This document shows positions 1 through 10,283 of a stretch of DNA of 64,000 bases, one piece after another. The stretch covers positions 1,426,001-1,490,000 of the forward strand of contig NZ_JAFIBM010000001.1 of assembly GCF_017833035.1 (NCBI RefSeq), read 5' to 3'. Origin of the DNA: Frigoribacterium sp. PvP032 (GTDB taxonomy: Bacteria > Actinomycetota > Actinomycetes > Actinomycetales > Microbacteriaceae). The notes beneath the pieces were generated by a model. The model saw only the letters and a list, made by a program, of their open reading frames with translations. It had not been told where the DNA came from and did not search any database. A program made the position numbers and the translations under genes. The stretch's first letter is position 1; each line of letters starts with the position of its first letter.

Positions 1-288
1 CATGACCAGCGCCGAGGCGACGTCCACCTGGCTGCTGAAGAAGACGTTCAGGCCGTCCGGGAACCCGAGTGCCGGGTTGTCGGCGAAGGAGAACGACTGG
101 GTCGCCGAGGTGAAGAGCGTGTAGTGCAGGATCGCGTCGTCACCGCCGGCCTGCCAGCGCTGCGAGAGGTCCGCCGGGCTGATCTTGAGGGCGACGATCG
201 CGACGGCGACGCTGATCACCGCCGCCGCGGCCGCCGCGGCCAGGTCGGTGAGGCGGCGACGGGCGGGCGAGGGTGTGGCGGAGGACAT
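1..288 (-). CDS. N-terminal fragment of a polytopic membrane protein (glycosyltransferase-like, cut by window edge)
   Basis: An open frame of 96 codons starts with ATG at 288 and runs off the left edge with no stop, so only the N-terminus is present. Residues about 16-36 form an alanine/valine-rich membrane segment after a short basic N-terminus. The segment that follows contains DNPALGFPDGLN. This resembles the luminal loop of large polytopic membrane proteins of the YfhO/GT-C-like type, which carry a similar NPxLGxPxG stretch. The start lies 10 nt after the stop of the O-antigen-ligase-like gene, so the two are very likely co-transcribed and act in the same surface polysaccharide or glycolipid pathway. 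The family assignment rests on one motif and is weak; that it is a membrane protein is clear. Confidence 0.6.
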   Translation of the reverse strand, partial: MSSATPSPARRRLTDLAAAAAAAVISVAVAIVALKISPADLSQRWQAGGDDAILHYTLFTSATQSFSFADNPALGFPDGLNVFFSSQVDVASALVM

Positions 289-298
289 CCGCTCGACC

Positions 299-1666
299 TT
301 ATCGAGCGTCTGGCCCCTCGCCGGTCGCCACACGCGGGGGCGGCCGGTCGCGATCCGTCCAGCCGTAGGCGTCGCGCCGGGTCACGACGATGACGATCAC
401 GAAGATCGCCCAGCCCCACTCGACGATGAGCCGCGACTCGGTCAGGCCGTGGACGAGCAGGAGGGTCAGCAGCAGCACGGGCAGCAGGTCGAGCGCGGAC
501 CACGCGGCCTCGCGCCCCACGCCGAGGACGCGGCGGTCGGTCGCCCACGACCACGCCCGCAGCAGCACGCCGACGACCACGAGCAGGAACAGCACGAGGC
601 CGACCCAGCCGAGCTGGAACCAGACGTCGAGGTACGCGTCGTGCGCCTGCAGGTAGACGACGCCGTTGCGCTCGGCGAGGTCGATGAACGGCTCGGAGAT
701 GGGGATCCAGTAGCTGACCCAGCCCCAGCCGACGACGGGGTGCTGCACCCCGAGGTCGAGCACCGCAGCCCAGATGTCGGTGCGGCCGGTCAGGTCGCCG
801 CTCCGGCCTGCGATGGCGAGCAGCGGCTCGCGCGCGAGCACGAGCAGCCCCGCGGCGAGCAGCGCCAGCGCGGCGGCGGCGCCGTAGACCCGCGGACGCC
901 TCTCGACGGGAGTCACTCGCAGCTTGGTGACCAGCAGGAGCACCAGGGCCACGGCCACGGCGCACACCAGGGTGGTGGCCGACCGCGTGAGCAGGAGGGC
1001 GAGCACGGCGGCGGCGATGCCGACCCGGCCGGCGTTCTTCGTCACCTGCCGGGCCGAGAGCTGCACCGCCGTCACGACGAGGGCGAGCAGCGCGAGCACG
1101 GCCAGGATGTTGCTGTTGCCCTGCAGCCCCTGGATGCGGCCCCCGGTGAACAGCTCGGCGCGTGACCAGAAGAAGGCGTCGGGCACGTCGCCGGAGCAGT
1201 CGGTGTAGACGGTGCAGACGGGCTGGCGGACGAACACGCCGACGACGAGCTCGAACAGCAGCGAGAGCCCGACGTGCAGCCGCAGCGCTCGCCCCAGGGC
1301 GATCACGATCGACGGCCAGGGCAGCGACGACGTGACGGCGACGGCCCCGAGGGTCGTCGCCAGGGTCGCGACGATGCCGATGGCCGAGGCGGCCGGGTAC
1401 TGCGACCAGGCCAGCGAGACGACGGCGAAGGCCAGCCAGAGCACGAGGAGGCGCGGCAGCGTCCGCACCCGCGGCGGGTGCCGCGCGACGACGACCGCCG
1501 CCGCGATCACCATGACGCCGCAGACCACGCCCCAGCCCCAGAAGCTCGTCGCGTTGCGCAGCACGTCGCCGCCGAGGAGGACGAGGAAGACGAGCGTGGC
1601 GAAGAGCGTGCGAGCACGCTCGGGAGGCGCCGGCGCGGCACGGCGAGCGGGGAGCGTCGTCGTCAT
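299..1666 (-). CDS. O-antigen ligase / Wzy-polymerase family membrane protein
   Basis: A 455-residue protein with about ten to twelve hydrophobic segments. Two family landmarks are visible: GRIQGLQGNSNILA near residue 175, as in Wzy_C proteins (gxxGnpN), and HDAYLDVWFQLGWVGLVLF near residue 342, matching the HNxYLxxxxExGxxGl periplasmic loop and following helix. It probably joins or polymerises lipid-linked glycans at the outer face of the membrane. In a Gram-positive organism the likely product is a capsule, exopolysaccharide or wall glycan, and the substrate is unknown. On the minus strand a -10-like TAGCCT (1674-1679) lies 8 nt before the ATG, suggesting a near-leaderless transcript. The truncated membrane gene at 1-288 follows it closely. 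Confidence 0.8.
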   Translation of the reverse strand: MTTTLPARRAAPAPPERARTLFATLVFLVLLGGDVLRNATSFWGWGVVCGVMVIAAAVVVARHPPRVRTLPRLLVLWLAFAVVSLAWSQYPAASAIGIVATLATTLGAVAVTSSLPWPSIVIALGRALRLHVGLSLLFELVVGVFVRQPVCTVYTDCSGDVPDAFFWSRAELFTGGRIQGLQGNSNILAVLALLALVVTAVQLSARQVTKNAGRVGIAAAVLALLLTRSATTLVCAVAVALVLLLVTKLRVTPVERRPRVYGAAAALALLAAGLLVLAREPLLAIAGRSGDLTGRTDIWAAVLDLGVQHPVVGWGWVSYWIPISEPFIDLAERNGVVYLQAHDAYLDVWFQLGWVGLVLFLLVVVGVLLRAWSWATDRRVLGVGREAAWSALDLLPVLLLTLLLVHGLTESRLIVEWGWAIFVIVIVVTRRDAYGWTDRDRPPPRVATGEGPDAR

Positions 1667-1709
1667 GCGGACCAGGCTAGACGACGGCGCGCCCCCGCCG
1701 GGCCGGTGG

Positions 1710-2906
1710 TCAGACGAAGGCCGCCTGGCCGGTGATGCTGCGCCCGACGATGAGCGTGTTCATCTCGCGCGTGCCCTCGTAGCTGTAGAGGGCCTCGGCG
1801 TCGGCGAAGTGGCGGGCGACGTCGTAGTCGAGCACGATCCCGTTGCCGCCCAGCACCTCCCTGGCGTGCGCCACCGTCTCGCGCATGCGGGCCGTGGTGT
1901 AGGCCTTGGCCAGCGAGGCGTGCTCGTCGCGCTGCTTGCCGTCGTCGAGCATCTGCGACACCCGCACCACCATGCCGAGCGACGCGGTGATGTTGCCGAT
2001 GCACTTGACCAGCAGGTCCTGCACGAGCTGGTGAGCGGCGATCGGCTTGCCGAACTGGATGCGCTCCCCGGCGTAGGCGAGAGCCGCCTCGTAGGCGCCG
2101 ATCGAGTTGCCCACCGCCGCCCAGGCGACCTCTGCCCTCGTGAGCCGCAGCACGGAGGCCGTGTCGCGGAAGGAGTTCGCCTGCTGCAGGCGCAGGCTCT
2201 CGGGCACGCGCACCCCGTCGAGCACGATGTCGGCGTTCTGCACGATCCGGAGGCTCTGCTTGTCCTCGATCTTCGTGGCCGTGTAGCCGGGGGTCGAGGT
2301 CGGGACGATGAACCCCTTGACCTGGCCGTCCTCGGCGCTCTTGGCCCAGATGATGGTCAGGTCGCTGAACGTCGCGTTGCCGATCCAGCGCTTCGAGCCG
2401 TTCAGCACCCAGTCGTCGCCGTCGCGCGTCGCGACCGTGCGGAGGCCCTGCGCCGAGTCGGAGCCCGAGAGCGGCTCGGTGAGGCCGAAGGCGCCCACGA
2501 GCTCGCCGCTGGCCATCCGGGGCAGCCACTCTGCCCGCTGCTCGGGGGAGCCCCCGACGCTGATGGACCCCATCGCCAGGCCGTTCTGGACGCCGACGAA
2601 GGTCGCCACGGACGCGTCGACCCTGGCGAGCTCGAGCGCGACCCAGCCGCGGAACACGGCGGAGTTCTCGAACGGGCGCGTCTCCTCCCAGGGGAGCGCG
2701 AAGATGCCGAGGTCGGCCAGCCCCTTCACGATCCGCGTCGGGAACTCGGCCCGTGCCCAGTGGTCGTTGACGATCGGCTTCACCTCCGTCTCGAGGTAGC
2801 TCCGCAGGTCGGCCAGGACCGACTTCTCGCGGTCGGTGAGCAGGTCTTCGTACCCGTAGAAGTCGCTGGCGAGCGAGGTGAACGAGGTGAGGGTCGGTGT
2901 GGACAT
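1710..2906 (-). CDS. Acyl-CoA dehydrogenase, glutaryl-CoA dehydrogenase-like
   Basis: A 398-residue flavoprotein of the acyl-CoA dehydrogenase family. It has an all-alpha N-terminal domain, a beta domain with AFGLTEPLSGSD and KRWIGNA (FAD and substrate contacts), and a C-terminal helical domain with ERIQFGKPI. The EVLGGNGI stretch and the glutamate in YEGTREMN (about residue 377) match the catalytic base position of glutaryl-CoA dehydrogenases, so it may oxidise, and perhaps decarboxylate, glutaryl-CoA or a short-chain acyl-CoA. GGAG lies about 8 nt before the ATG. It is divergent from manA, and no other lysine-degradation or beta-oxidation gene is nearby, so the true substrate cannot be inferred from context. 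Confidence 0.9.
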   Translation of the reverse strand: MSTPTLTSFTSLASDFYGYEDLLTDREKSVLADLRSYLETEVKPIVNDHWARAEFPTRIVKGLADLGIFALPWEETRPFENSAVFRGWVALELARVDASVATFVGVQNGLAMGSISVGGSPEQRAEWLPRMASGELVGAFGLTEPLSGSDSAQGLRTVATRDGDDWVLNGSKRWIGNATFSDLTIIWAKSAEDGQVKGFIVPTSTPGYTATKIEDKQSLRIVQNADIVLDGVRVPESLRLQQANSFRDTASVLRLTRAEVAWAAVGNSIGAYEAALAYAGERIQFGKPIAAHQLVQDLLVKCIGNITASLGMVVRVSQMLDDGKQRDEHASLAKAYTTARMRETVAHAREVLGGNGIVLDYDVARHFADAEALYSYEGTREMNTLIVGRSITGQAAFV

Positions 2907-3141
2907 CAGGTGGCTCCGTTGCTCCGTGTCGTGGTGGCGACGACGACGCCAGCGCGCCGCCGTCCCGGGTGAGACGCGGCGAGCCTAGGCAGGCAGGTCG
3001 GCAGCGGCAAAGAGCTTGGTAGTTTTGGCCAAGGCCTCCCGGCCGGTGCGCTCGGCCCTTTGTAGAGGGGCCCCAAGCCCGGCCGCCGGGTCGCCGCGCA
3101 CGCCGCCCGACGGGCACGACCCACGACACGCACGGAGAGCC
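2907..3141. promoter_or_regulatory. Divergent promoter region between the acyl-CoA dehydrogenase gene and manA
   Basis: This 235-nt gap separates two divergent genes. A minus-strand TAGGCT at 2982-2987 would give the dehydrogenase a leader of about 70 nt. A plus-strand TAGTTT at 3020-3025 would give manA a leader of about 110 nt. The manA leader is rich in GGCC blocks that could fold, but no known riboswitch was recognised. The -35 elements are not clear. Confidence 0.4.
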
Positions 3142-4308
3142 ATGTTCCTCGCCATCACCAACACCCCGCGCGACTACGCGTGGGGCTCCCGGACCGCGAT
3201 CTCCGAGCTGCTCGGACGACGGCCGTCGGGCAGGCCGGAGGCCGAGCTCTGGCTGGGGGCGCACGCCGGGTCGCCGAGCATCGTCGTGGCCCCCGCCGTG
3301 GTCGACGGCGCGGACACCCTGGCCGACTGGTTCGCCGCCGAGCCGGCCAGGGCCCTCGGACGGGGCCGCACGGAGCTGCCGTTCCTGCTCAAGGTGCTCG
3401 CCGCCGACCAGCCGCTGTCGATCCAGGCTCACCCGACGCCCGAGCAGGCCGAGGAGGGCTTCGCCCGCGAGGAGGCGGCGGGCGTCCCCCTGGACGCGCC
3501 GCACCGCAACTACAAGGACCGCTTCCCGAAGCCCGAGATCATCGTCGCCCTGAGCGAGCGCTTCGACGCGCTCTGCGGCTTCCGCGACCCGGCCGAGACC
3601 CTGGCCGACATCGACGCGATCGACGCGGGGACCGGCCGCCTGTCGGCCCTGCGCGGCAGCGTCGCGGCCTCGCTCGAGTCGACGCTCGCCTGGCTCTTCG
3701 ACGGCTCGGACGAGTCGCGACGGGTCGTCGGGTCCGTCGCCGAGCTGGCACGGGCGGTCGCCGACCCGAGCCCGAGCACCGCGACCGTCGTCGAGCTCGA
3801 CCGCCTGTACCCGGGCGACCCCGGCGTCGTCGTGTCGCTGCTGCTCAACCGGGTGTCGCTCCGGGCCGGCGAGGCGCTGTTCCTTCCGGCGGGCAACGTC
3901 CACGCGTACCTCGGCGGGCTCGGCATCGAGCTCATGGCGCCTTCCGACAACGTGCTGCGGGGCGGCCTCACCCCCAAGCACGTCGACGTGCCCGAGCTGC
4001 TGCGCGTGCTCGAGTTCTCGCCGCTGCCCGTGCCGTGGCTCCGGCCGGTCGAGGTGGCCAAGGGGGTCGAGCGCTTCGCCCCGGAGGGCACCGGCTTCGC
4101 CCTGCTCCGCGTGCACGCAGGAGGCGCGGGCGCGGTCGTCGAGATCGGCGGGCCGAGCATCCTCCTCGTCACCGAGGGCGAGGTCGACGTCAAGGGACAG
4201 GACGGCACGATCCACCTCGCGAGGGGCGAGTCCGCCTTCGTGACCCCCGACGAGGTCCGCCTCGCGGTCAGCGGCGGGGGCCTCCTGTGGGTGGCGACGC
4301 CCGCCTGA
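3142..4308 (+). CDS. manA: Mannose-6-phosphate isomerase, class I
   Basis: A 388-residue type I phosphomannose isomerase that interconverts fructose-6-phosphate and mannose-6-phosphate with a bound zinc. LSIQAHPTPEQAEEGF near residue 95 carries the Gln/His zinc ligands, KPEIIVAL near 130 contributes further active-site residues, and HAYLGGLGIELMAPSDNVLRGG near 253 is the classic signature. The frame is open further upstream, but the ATG at 3142 is preferred because GGAGAG precedes it and FLAITNTPRDYAWGS is the normal family N-terminus. With the phosphomannomutase at 10963 it would supply mannose-1-phosphate for GDP-mannose and mannosylated lipids or glycans. Confidence 0.95.
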   Translation: MFLAITNTPRDYAWGSRTAISELLGRRPSGRPEAELWLGAHAGSPSIVVAPAVVDGADTLADWFAAEPARALGRGRTELPFLLKVLAADQPLSIQAHPTPEQAEEGFAREEAAGVPLDAPHRNYKDRFPKPEIIVALSERFDALCGFRDPAETLADIDAIDAGTGRLSALRGSVAASLESTLAWLFDGSDESRRVVGSVAELARAVADPSPSTATVVELDRLYPGDPGVVVSLLLNRVSLRAGEALFLPAGNVHAYLGGLGIELMAPSDNVLRGGLTPKHVDVPELLRVLEFSPLPVPWLRPVEVAKGVERFAPEGTGFALLRVHAGGAGAVVEIGGPSILLVTEGEVDVKGQDGTIHLARGESAFVTPDEVRLAVSGGGLLWVATPA

Positions 4309-4350
4309 CGCGCGAGCGCCGCACGGCCGGGAGGCGCCTCCTCGCCTCGC

Positions 4351-4356
4351 TAGGCT
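4351..4356 (+). promoter_or_regulatory. -10 box for leaderless galE
   Basis: TAGGCT ends 7 nt before the galE ATG, so transcription would begin at or next to the start codon. No Shine-Dalgarno sequence precedes this ATG, which supports a leaderless mRNA. Confidence 0.5.
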
Positions 4357-4362
4357 GACGCC

Positions 4363-5322
<960 letters not shown>

Positions 5323-5385
5323 CCCGGCGACACGCCGGAGCCCGCTTGACCCTCGATGAGGGGTGCAGGGTTTATGGGGTCCGAC

Positions 5386-5414
5386 TTGACGTAGGCGAAC
5401 TACACCGGTGTAAT
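5386..5414 (+). promoter_or_regulatory. whiB2 promoter with palindromic operator candidate
   Basis: TTGACG (5386-5391), a 17-nt spacer and TGTAAT (5409-5414) form the best classical sigma-A-type promoter in the window. The perfect 12-bp palindrome TACACCGGTGTA (5401-5412) sits in the spacer and overlaps the -10 box, the usual place for a repressor site. The leader to the whiB2 start is about 45 nt and carries a GGGGAG ribosome site. A second TTGACC at 5346 may mark an upstream promoter. Confidence 0.55.
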
Positions 5415-5464
5415 TGGCACATCGCAGCCGTCCAGGGAGCGAGCGACACGAGGGGAGATGTGCC

Positions 5465-5815
5465 ATGGCGATCGACGAGAGCCGTGACGACCGAGACCTC
5501 GTCGCACCGGTCCGAGCGGGTGTGCCCGACGACTGGCACGTCGACCCGGTGCTGCTGGGCGTCCCCGGCGTCCGCAGGTCCGGCGAAGAGGACGAGGCCC
5601 AGCTCTCGTGGCAGGTCGACTCCCTCTGCGCGCAGACCGACCCCGAGGCGTTCTTCCCCGAGAAGGGCGGCTCCACCCGAGACGCCAAGAAGATCTGCGC
5701 CTCGTGCGACGTGCGGGCCCAGTGCCTCGAGTACGCGCTCCAGAACGACGAGCGCTTCGGCATCTGGGGCGGTCTCTCCGAGCGTGAGCGCCGCAAGCTC
5801 CGCAAGCGGGCCTAG
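5465..5815 (+). CDS. whiB2: WhiB2-type iron-sulfur transcription factor
   Basis: A 116-residue Wbl protein. C55, C78, C81 and C87 are the four [4Fe-4S] ligands in CxnCxxCx5C spacing, GIWGG at 99-103 is the family turn, and RERRKLRKRA is the basic C-terminal tail. WhiB2/WhmD proteins bind the principal sigma factor and control septation and cell division genes. The ATG at 5465 is chosen because GGGGAG lies 9-14 nt upstream and MAIDE starts cleanly; an in-frame upstream start would overlap the promoter. The position near manA and the Rv3258c/Rv3259 homologues matches mycobacterial whiB2 and supports the paralogue assignment. Confidence 0.93.
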   Translation: MAIDESRDDRDLVAPVRAGVPDDWHVDPVLLGVPGVRRSGEEDEAQLSWQVDSLCAQTDPEAFFPEKGGSTRDAKKICASCDVRAQCLEYALQNDERFGIWGGLSERERRKLRKRA

Positions 5816-5836
5816 CCCGTTCGTCCCGACGTCTCC

Positions 5837-5871
5837 ACGGCGCCCGGCCCCCGAGAGGGGACGGGCGCCGT
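5837..5871 (+). terminator. Hairpin terminator after whiB2
   Basis: ACGGCGCCCG (5837-5846) pairs perfectly with CGGGCGCCGT (5862-5871) across a 15-nt loop, 21 nt after the whiB2 stop. There is no T-tract, as is common in actinobacteria. Confidence 0.6.
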
Positions 5872-5989
5872 CGTCGTGCCGGGGCTGACGAGGCGGCTGT
5901 CCGCCGCCGGTCATCGGTCTCTCACAGGTAGGGACGGACCGGCGCGGCGCGGTGGACGCGAGGGGTGCCCGACCTAGGCTGCACAGGTC

Positions 5990-8842
5990 ATGCAGCCGAG
6001 AGTCACAGCGATCCTCGTCGCCCCTGGTGGAGCGACATACCTCGACCGAACCCTCGACGCGTTGTCGCGGCAGACACGCCCGCCGGAGTCCCTCGTCGTC
6101 GTCGACGCCGGGGGCAAGGACGGCGAGGCCGGGCGGCTGTCGCTCAGCGGAGCGGCCCAGCTGACCAGCGTGCCCGCCGGCACGACGTTCGTCCAGGCGC
6201 TCGCGCAGGGCGTGCGCGTCTCGGGGCCCGGCGACTCGCCTAGGGACGGCGCCGCCGACCCCGACGAGTGGCTGTGGTTCCTGGGGCACGACAACGTGCC
6301 CCGCCAGGAGGCTCTCGAGCGCCTCCTGTCCCAGGTCGAGGTGTCGCCCTCCGTCGCGGTCGCGGGGCCGAAGCTGATGCGCCTCGACGACCCGACCGTC
6401 ATCGCCGAGTTCGGCGAGACGATGACCCGGTACGGCGCCTCCATGCCCCTCGTCGAGAGCCAGCTCGACCAGGGGCAGCACGACCACCACGAGGACGTCC
6501 TCGGGGTGGCCGCCGCGGGCATGCTGGTCCGCCGCAGCGTCTGGACGGCCCTGGGAGGGTTCGACCCTGGTCTGCCGCACGTCGACGCGGCCCTCGACTT
6601 CTCGGTGCGCGCGCGCCTCGCGGGGCACCGCGTCGTGCTCGTGCCCGACGCGCGTGTGTCCAGCGCCGGCCAGCCTGAGGACTTCGGCCAGGCCCCCGGC
6701 GGCCACGCCCGCGCCGTCCGCCTGCACCGCGCCGCCCAGCTGCACCGCCGGCTCGTCTACGCGCCGCCCGCCGCCCTGCCGCTGCACTGGCTCTCGCTCG
6801 TCCCCCTCGCCTTCGTCCGCTCCGTCTGGCACCTCCTGACCAAGAACCCCGGGGCGGTCCCCGGCGAGTTCGCGACGGCCCTGGCGGCCGCGTTCGGGGG
6901 CTCGCGGGTCCTGCCGGCGAGGCGCGCGCTCGCGAGCACGCGGACGACCAGCTGGTCGGCCGTCGAGCCGCTCCGCGCCTCCTTCAACCTCATCCGCGAG
7001 CGTCGCGTCAGCGACCGCGACGCGCTCGTAGCGCACGGAGAGGACGCAACCGACCCGCGGGCGAGCTTCATCGGCTCCGGCGGGCTCTGGGTGGTGCTCG
7101 TCGCGGCCGTCGTGGGCGTCGTCGCGTTCCTCGAGTTCCTGCCGCAGCCGGCGCTGACCGGCGGCGGTCTCCTGCCCCTCAGCACCTCGGTCCCCGAGCT
7201 CTGGGACAACGTCGGCTGGGGCCGTCACGAGATCGGGACGGGCTTCGTCGGCCCCAGCGACCCGTTCACCGCGGTGCTCGCCGTGCTCGGCTCGATCACC
7301 TTCTGGTCCCCGTCCACCGCAGTGCTCGTGCTCTGGCTGGCGGCGCTGCCGGCCTCGGCGCTCGGCGCGTGGTTCGCCGCGCGTCGCGTGACGAGCCGCG
7401 CGTGGACGCCGGCCGTCGTCGCCGCGGTCTACGCGCTCTCGTCGCCCCTCCTGTCCGGCCTCCAGTCCGGCCACATCGGCGCGGTCGTCGCCCACGTCGC
7501 GCTCCCTTTCCTGATCTGGGCGCTGATCGGGTCGGCGAGGTCATGGGCGGCCGGGGCGACCGCCTCCCTGCTCTTCGCGGTCGTCGCCGCCTCGGCGCCC
7601 TCGTTGCTGCCCGCCCTCGTGGTGATCTGGCTCGGGTCGCTCGCCACCCGGCCCCGCGGCATCCACCGGATGCTCGCCGTCCCGCTGCCCGCCGTGGCGC
7701 TCTTCGTGCCGCTCGCCGCCGCGCAGATCTCCCGGGGCACCTGGTGGGGGCTGTTCGCCGACCCCGGCGTGCCCGCCAGGATCGAGCCGGCGTCGCCGTG
7801 GCAGCTGCTCGTCGCCTCGCCCGAGACCGGGCTGAACGGCTGGACGACCCTGCTCGCCGGGCTCGGCGTGAGCGGCTCGACGGCCGCGATCGTCGTGGCT
7901 GCGGCCTTCGCCCCACTGGCCCTCCTCGCCGTCGCCGCGCCCTTCGTCGGCCAGGCCCGCCGGGCGGTCCCCGCCCTGTCGCTCGCCCTGCTCGGCTTCG
8001 TGACCGCGGTCGCCGCGACCCACGTCTCGATCTCGGGCGTCGGCAGCGAGACGACCTCGGTCTGGGCCGGCGGCGGACTGAGCCTGTACCTGTTGGGCCT
8101 CGTCGGCGCCGCCGCGGTGACCCTCGACCGGCTGCCGCGCGTGGCGCCGACCGTGGGGGTCGTCGTCGCCGCCGTGAGCGTGGCGTCGGTGTTCCCGCTC
8201 GTGATCGCGTCGTACGTCGGCACCGGCGACGTCCGCCCGAGCTCGGGCCGCATCCTCTCCGCGTACGTCACTGCCGAGGCGGAGGCCTCGCCCGAGGTGG
8301 GAACCCTCGTGCTATCGCCGCAGCCGGACGGCTCCCTCGCGGTCTCGCTCGAGCACGGCCAGGGCGCCACCCTCGACGACCAGTCCACCCTCGACGCGAC
8401 GGCGCAGCGACTCACCTCGACGAACGAGGACCTCACCGTGCTCGCGGGCAACCTCGTGAGCATCAGCGGCTTCGACCCGTCCGACGACCTCGACCAGCTC
8501 GGCGTCGGGTTCGTCCTGCTCGGCGAGGCCACGGACGGCGACGACGAGGCGCAGGCCCTCGAGCGCCGCGCGAGCGAGGCCCTCGACGGCACCGCGTCGT
8601 TCCAGCCCGTCGGCGAGACGACCAACGGCCTGCTGTGGCGCTGGGTGGACGCCTCGGGCGTCGCCCCCGACCGCGACGACGCCGGGCCGCTCCGCCCCGT
8701 GGTCCTGATCAGCTGGGCGCTCGTCTTCGGCTCCGCGCTGCTGCTGGCCGTGCCGACGGCTCCCCGTCGTCGACGCTCACGCGCCGGCGTGCCGGAGTCG
8801 GAGCAGCCCGCCACCACCTTCGACGAGGAGAGAGATGACTGA
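5990..8842 (+). CDS. GT2 glycosyltransferase fused to a large polytopic membrane domain
   Basis: A 950-residue protein. Residues 1 to about 250 form a family 2 GT-A domain: [24 protein letters not shown] at the N-terminus, FLGHDNVP near residue 98 in the position of the DxD-bearing loop, and a later [24 protein letters not shown] acceptor segment. From about residue 365 to 760 there are many hydrophobic helices, then an extracytoplasmic C-terminal part with a last helix near residue 910. A -10-like TAGGCT at 5975-5980 gives a leader of only a few nt. The stop overlaps the start of the DUF5719 gene by 8 nt, so the two form an operon. It likely polymerises or exports an envelope glycan; the donor and product are unknown. 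Confidence 0.85.
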   Translation: MQPRVTAILVAPGGATYLDRTLDALSRQTRPPESLVVVDAGGKDGEAGRLSLSGAAQLTSVPAGTTFVQALAQGVRVSGPGDSPRDGAADPDEWLWFLGHDNVPRQEALERLLSQVEVSPSVAVAGPKLMRLDDPTVIAEFGETMTRYGASMPLVESQLDQGQHDHHEDVLGVAAAGMLVRRSVWTALGGFDPGLPHVDAALDFSVRARLAGHRVVLVPDARVSSAGQPEDFGQAPGGHARAVRLHRAAQLHRRLVYAPPAALPLHWLSLVPLAFVRSVWHLLTKNPGAVPGEFATALAAAFGGSRVLPARRALASTRTTSWSAVEPLRASFNLIRERRVSDRDALVAHGEDATDPRASFIGSGGLWVVLVAAVVGVVAFLEFLPQPALTGGGLLPLSTSVPELWDNVGWGRHEIGTGFVGPSDPFTAVLAVLGSITFWSPSTAVLVLWLAALPASALGAWFAARRVTSRAWTPAVVAAVYALSSPLLSGLQSGHIGAVVAHVALPFLIWALIGSARSWAAGATASLLFAVVAASAPSLLPALVVIWLGSLATRPRGIHRMLAVPLPAVALFVPLAAAQISRGTWWGLFADPGVPARIEPASPWQLLVASPETGLNGWTTLLAGLGVSGSTAAIVVAAAFAPLALLAVAAPFVGQARRAVPALSLALLGFVTAVAATHVSISGVGSETTSVWAGGGLSLYLLGLVGAAAVTLDRLPRVAPTVGVVVAAVSVASVFPLVIASYVGTGDVRPSSGRILSAYVTAEAEASPEVGTLVLSPQPDGSLAVSLEHGQGATLDDQSTLDATAQRLTSTNEDLTVLAGNLVSISGFDPSDDLDQLGVGFVLLGEATDGDDEAQALERRASEALDGTASFQPVGETTNGLLWRWVDASGVAPDRDDAGPLRPVVLISWALVFGSALLLAVPTAPRRRRSRAGVPESEQPATTFDEERDD

Positions 8843-10244
8843 GCGACCCCTCATCGCGCGCACCCGGCGCATCGCGCTCGGCGCTGCCGGGCTCGCCGTG
8901 GCAGCCGTCGTCGTGGGCGCCGCTGGCGTCCTGCCGCTGCCGACGCTCCAGACGGTCCCGGCAGGCCAGCTCGTCACCCCCGTGGCGGTCGACCAGCAGC
9001 GCGTCTGCGCGGGCGGCCTCCTGCAGCTCTCGGACGACGAGGGCCAGCAGGCCACGACGGCCAGCTCCGTCGGGCGTGCCCAGGTCGCGTCCGCCTCGAG
9101 CACGGGCGACGACGAGAGCACCGCCCTGGCCGGGGCCGACGGCAGCGACTCCGACCCCGTGCTGTGGACGACGCCGGTGGAGGGGACGGACGTCCCCCTC
9201 GTGGCCGCGGCCCAGAGCCAGAGCGTGTCCTCCGGCGAGCTCGTCGGCTTCGCGGCGGCCCCGTGCACCGAGCCGACGAGCTCGACCTGGCTCGTCGGGG
9301 GATCGACCGAGACCGGCAGGGTGTCGCTCGTCGTGCTGGTGAACCCCACCGACGTCAACTCGACCGTCGACCTCGGCATCGCCGCGGAGAACGGCCGCGT
9401 GCAGGGACCCGGCATCGACGGCATCGTCGTCGCCCCCCGCAGCCAGAAGGTCGTCCCGCTCTCCGGCTTCGCGACCGGGCTCGTGTCGCCTGTCGTCCAC
9501 GTCCAGAGCCGGGGCGGGCGCATCGTCGCCTCGCTGCAGCAGAGCGTCGTCCGCACCCTCGACCCCGGCGGGGTCGACATCGTCAGCGGGGCGGCCGCGC
9601 CCTCCCGTCAGGTGGTCGTGCCCGGGATCGTGGTGCGCGACTCCGCCGCCCTCGAGGGCGCGCTCACCGAGCCCTCGTCGGCCGACCTGCAGAGCGTCGT
9701 CCGGATCTACGTCCCGGGCGACGAGGCCGCGCAGGTCGCCGTGACGCTCGCCACGGCGGACGGCACCGGCGCGACGTTCCAGACGAGGGTCGAGGCCGGC
9801 CGGGTCGCCGACGTGCCGGTCGACGGGCTCGCCGACGGCACCTGGACGGCCACCCTCGAGTCGCAGGTGCCTGTCGTCGCCGGTGCCCGCACCTCCACCA
9901 TCTCGGCCGAGGGCGCGGTCGACCTCGCCTGGGCGGCCGCCGCCCCGGCGCTGCGCGGCGACACCCTCGTGCAGGTGCCGCGGGGCGAGGGGCCGACCCT
10001 GTCGATGGCGAACCCCGGCTCGGAGGCGGTCACGGCGGTGGTCGAGGTCGGCGACGACGAGCAGCAGCTCACGGTGCCGGCGGGCAGCACGGTCGACGTC
10101 CCCGTCTCCGGCGGCGACGTCCTCACCCTGCGCGACGCGGACGGGCTGCGCGCCGCGGTCAGCTGGTCGGCGGCAGGGGCGATCGCGTCGTCACCCGTGA
10201 CGTCGGCGTTCCCGGCGTCCACGCCGGTGGTCGTCTACCCGTAG
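8835..10244 (+). CDS. DUF5719 family membrane-anchored extracellular protein
   Basis: A 469-residue protein with one N-terminal membrane segment (about residues 12-35) and a long Ser/Thr/Val-rich exported part made of repeated beta-sandwich-like stretches, with no catalytic motif that I recognise. The organisation matches the DUF5719 family, which in actinobacteria tends to sit beside a membrane glycosyltransferase. The start overlaps the upstream glycosyltransferase gene by 8 nt, so translation is probably coupled and the protein may assist glycan assembly outside the membrane. The stop codon TAG lies inside the first unit of a 15-bp tandem repeat. Confidence 0.7.
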   Translation: MTERPLIARTRRIALGAAGLAVAAVVVGAAGVLPLPTLQTVPAGQLVTPVAVDQQRVCAGGLLQLSDDEGQQATTASSVGRAQVASASSTGDDESTALAGADGSDSDPVLWTTPVEGTDVPLVAAAQSQSVSSGELVGFAAAPCTEPTSSTWLVGGSTETGRVSLVVLVNPTDVNSTVDLGIAAENGRVQGPGIDGIVVAPRSQKVVPLSGFATGLVSPVVHVQSRGGRIVASLQQSVVRTLDPGGVDIVSGAAAPSRQVVVPGIVVRDSAALEGALTEPSSADLQSVVRIYVPGDEAAQVAVTLATADGTGATFQTRVEAGRVADVPVDGLADGTWTATLESQVPVVAGARTSTISAEGAVDLAWAAAAPALRGDTLVQVPRGEGPTLSMANPGSEAVTAVVEVGDDEQQLTVPAGSTVDVPVSGGDVLTLRDADGLRAAVSWSAAGAIASSPVTSAFPASTPVVVYP

Positions 10245-10283
10245 GTCAGCCACCCGGAGGTCAGCTGCCCGTAGGTCAGCGGT
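10239..10283. repeat. 15-bp tandem repeat (3 units) covering two convergent stop codons
   Basis: Three consecutive 15-bp units (10239-10253, 10254-10268, 10269-10283) share the core CCGTAGGTCAGC; the middle unit has CCGGAGGTCAGC. The first unit provides the TAG stop of the DUF5719 gene and the third provides the TCA (reverse TGA) stop of the convergent metallopeptidase-like gene. Confidence 0.85.
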
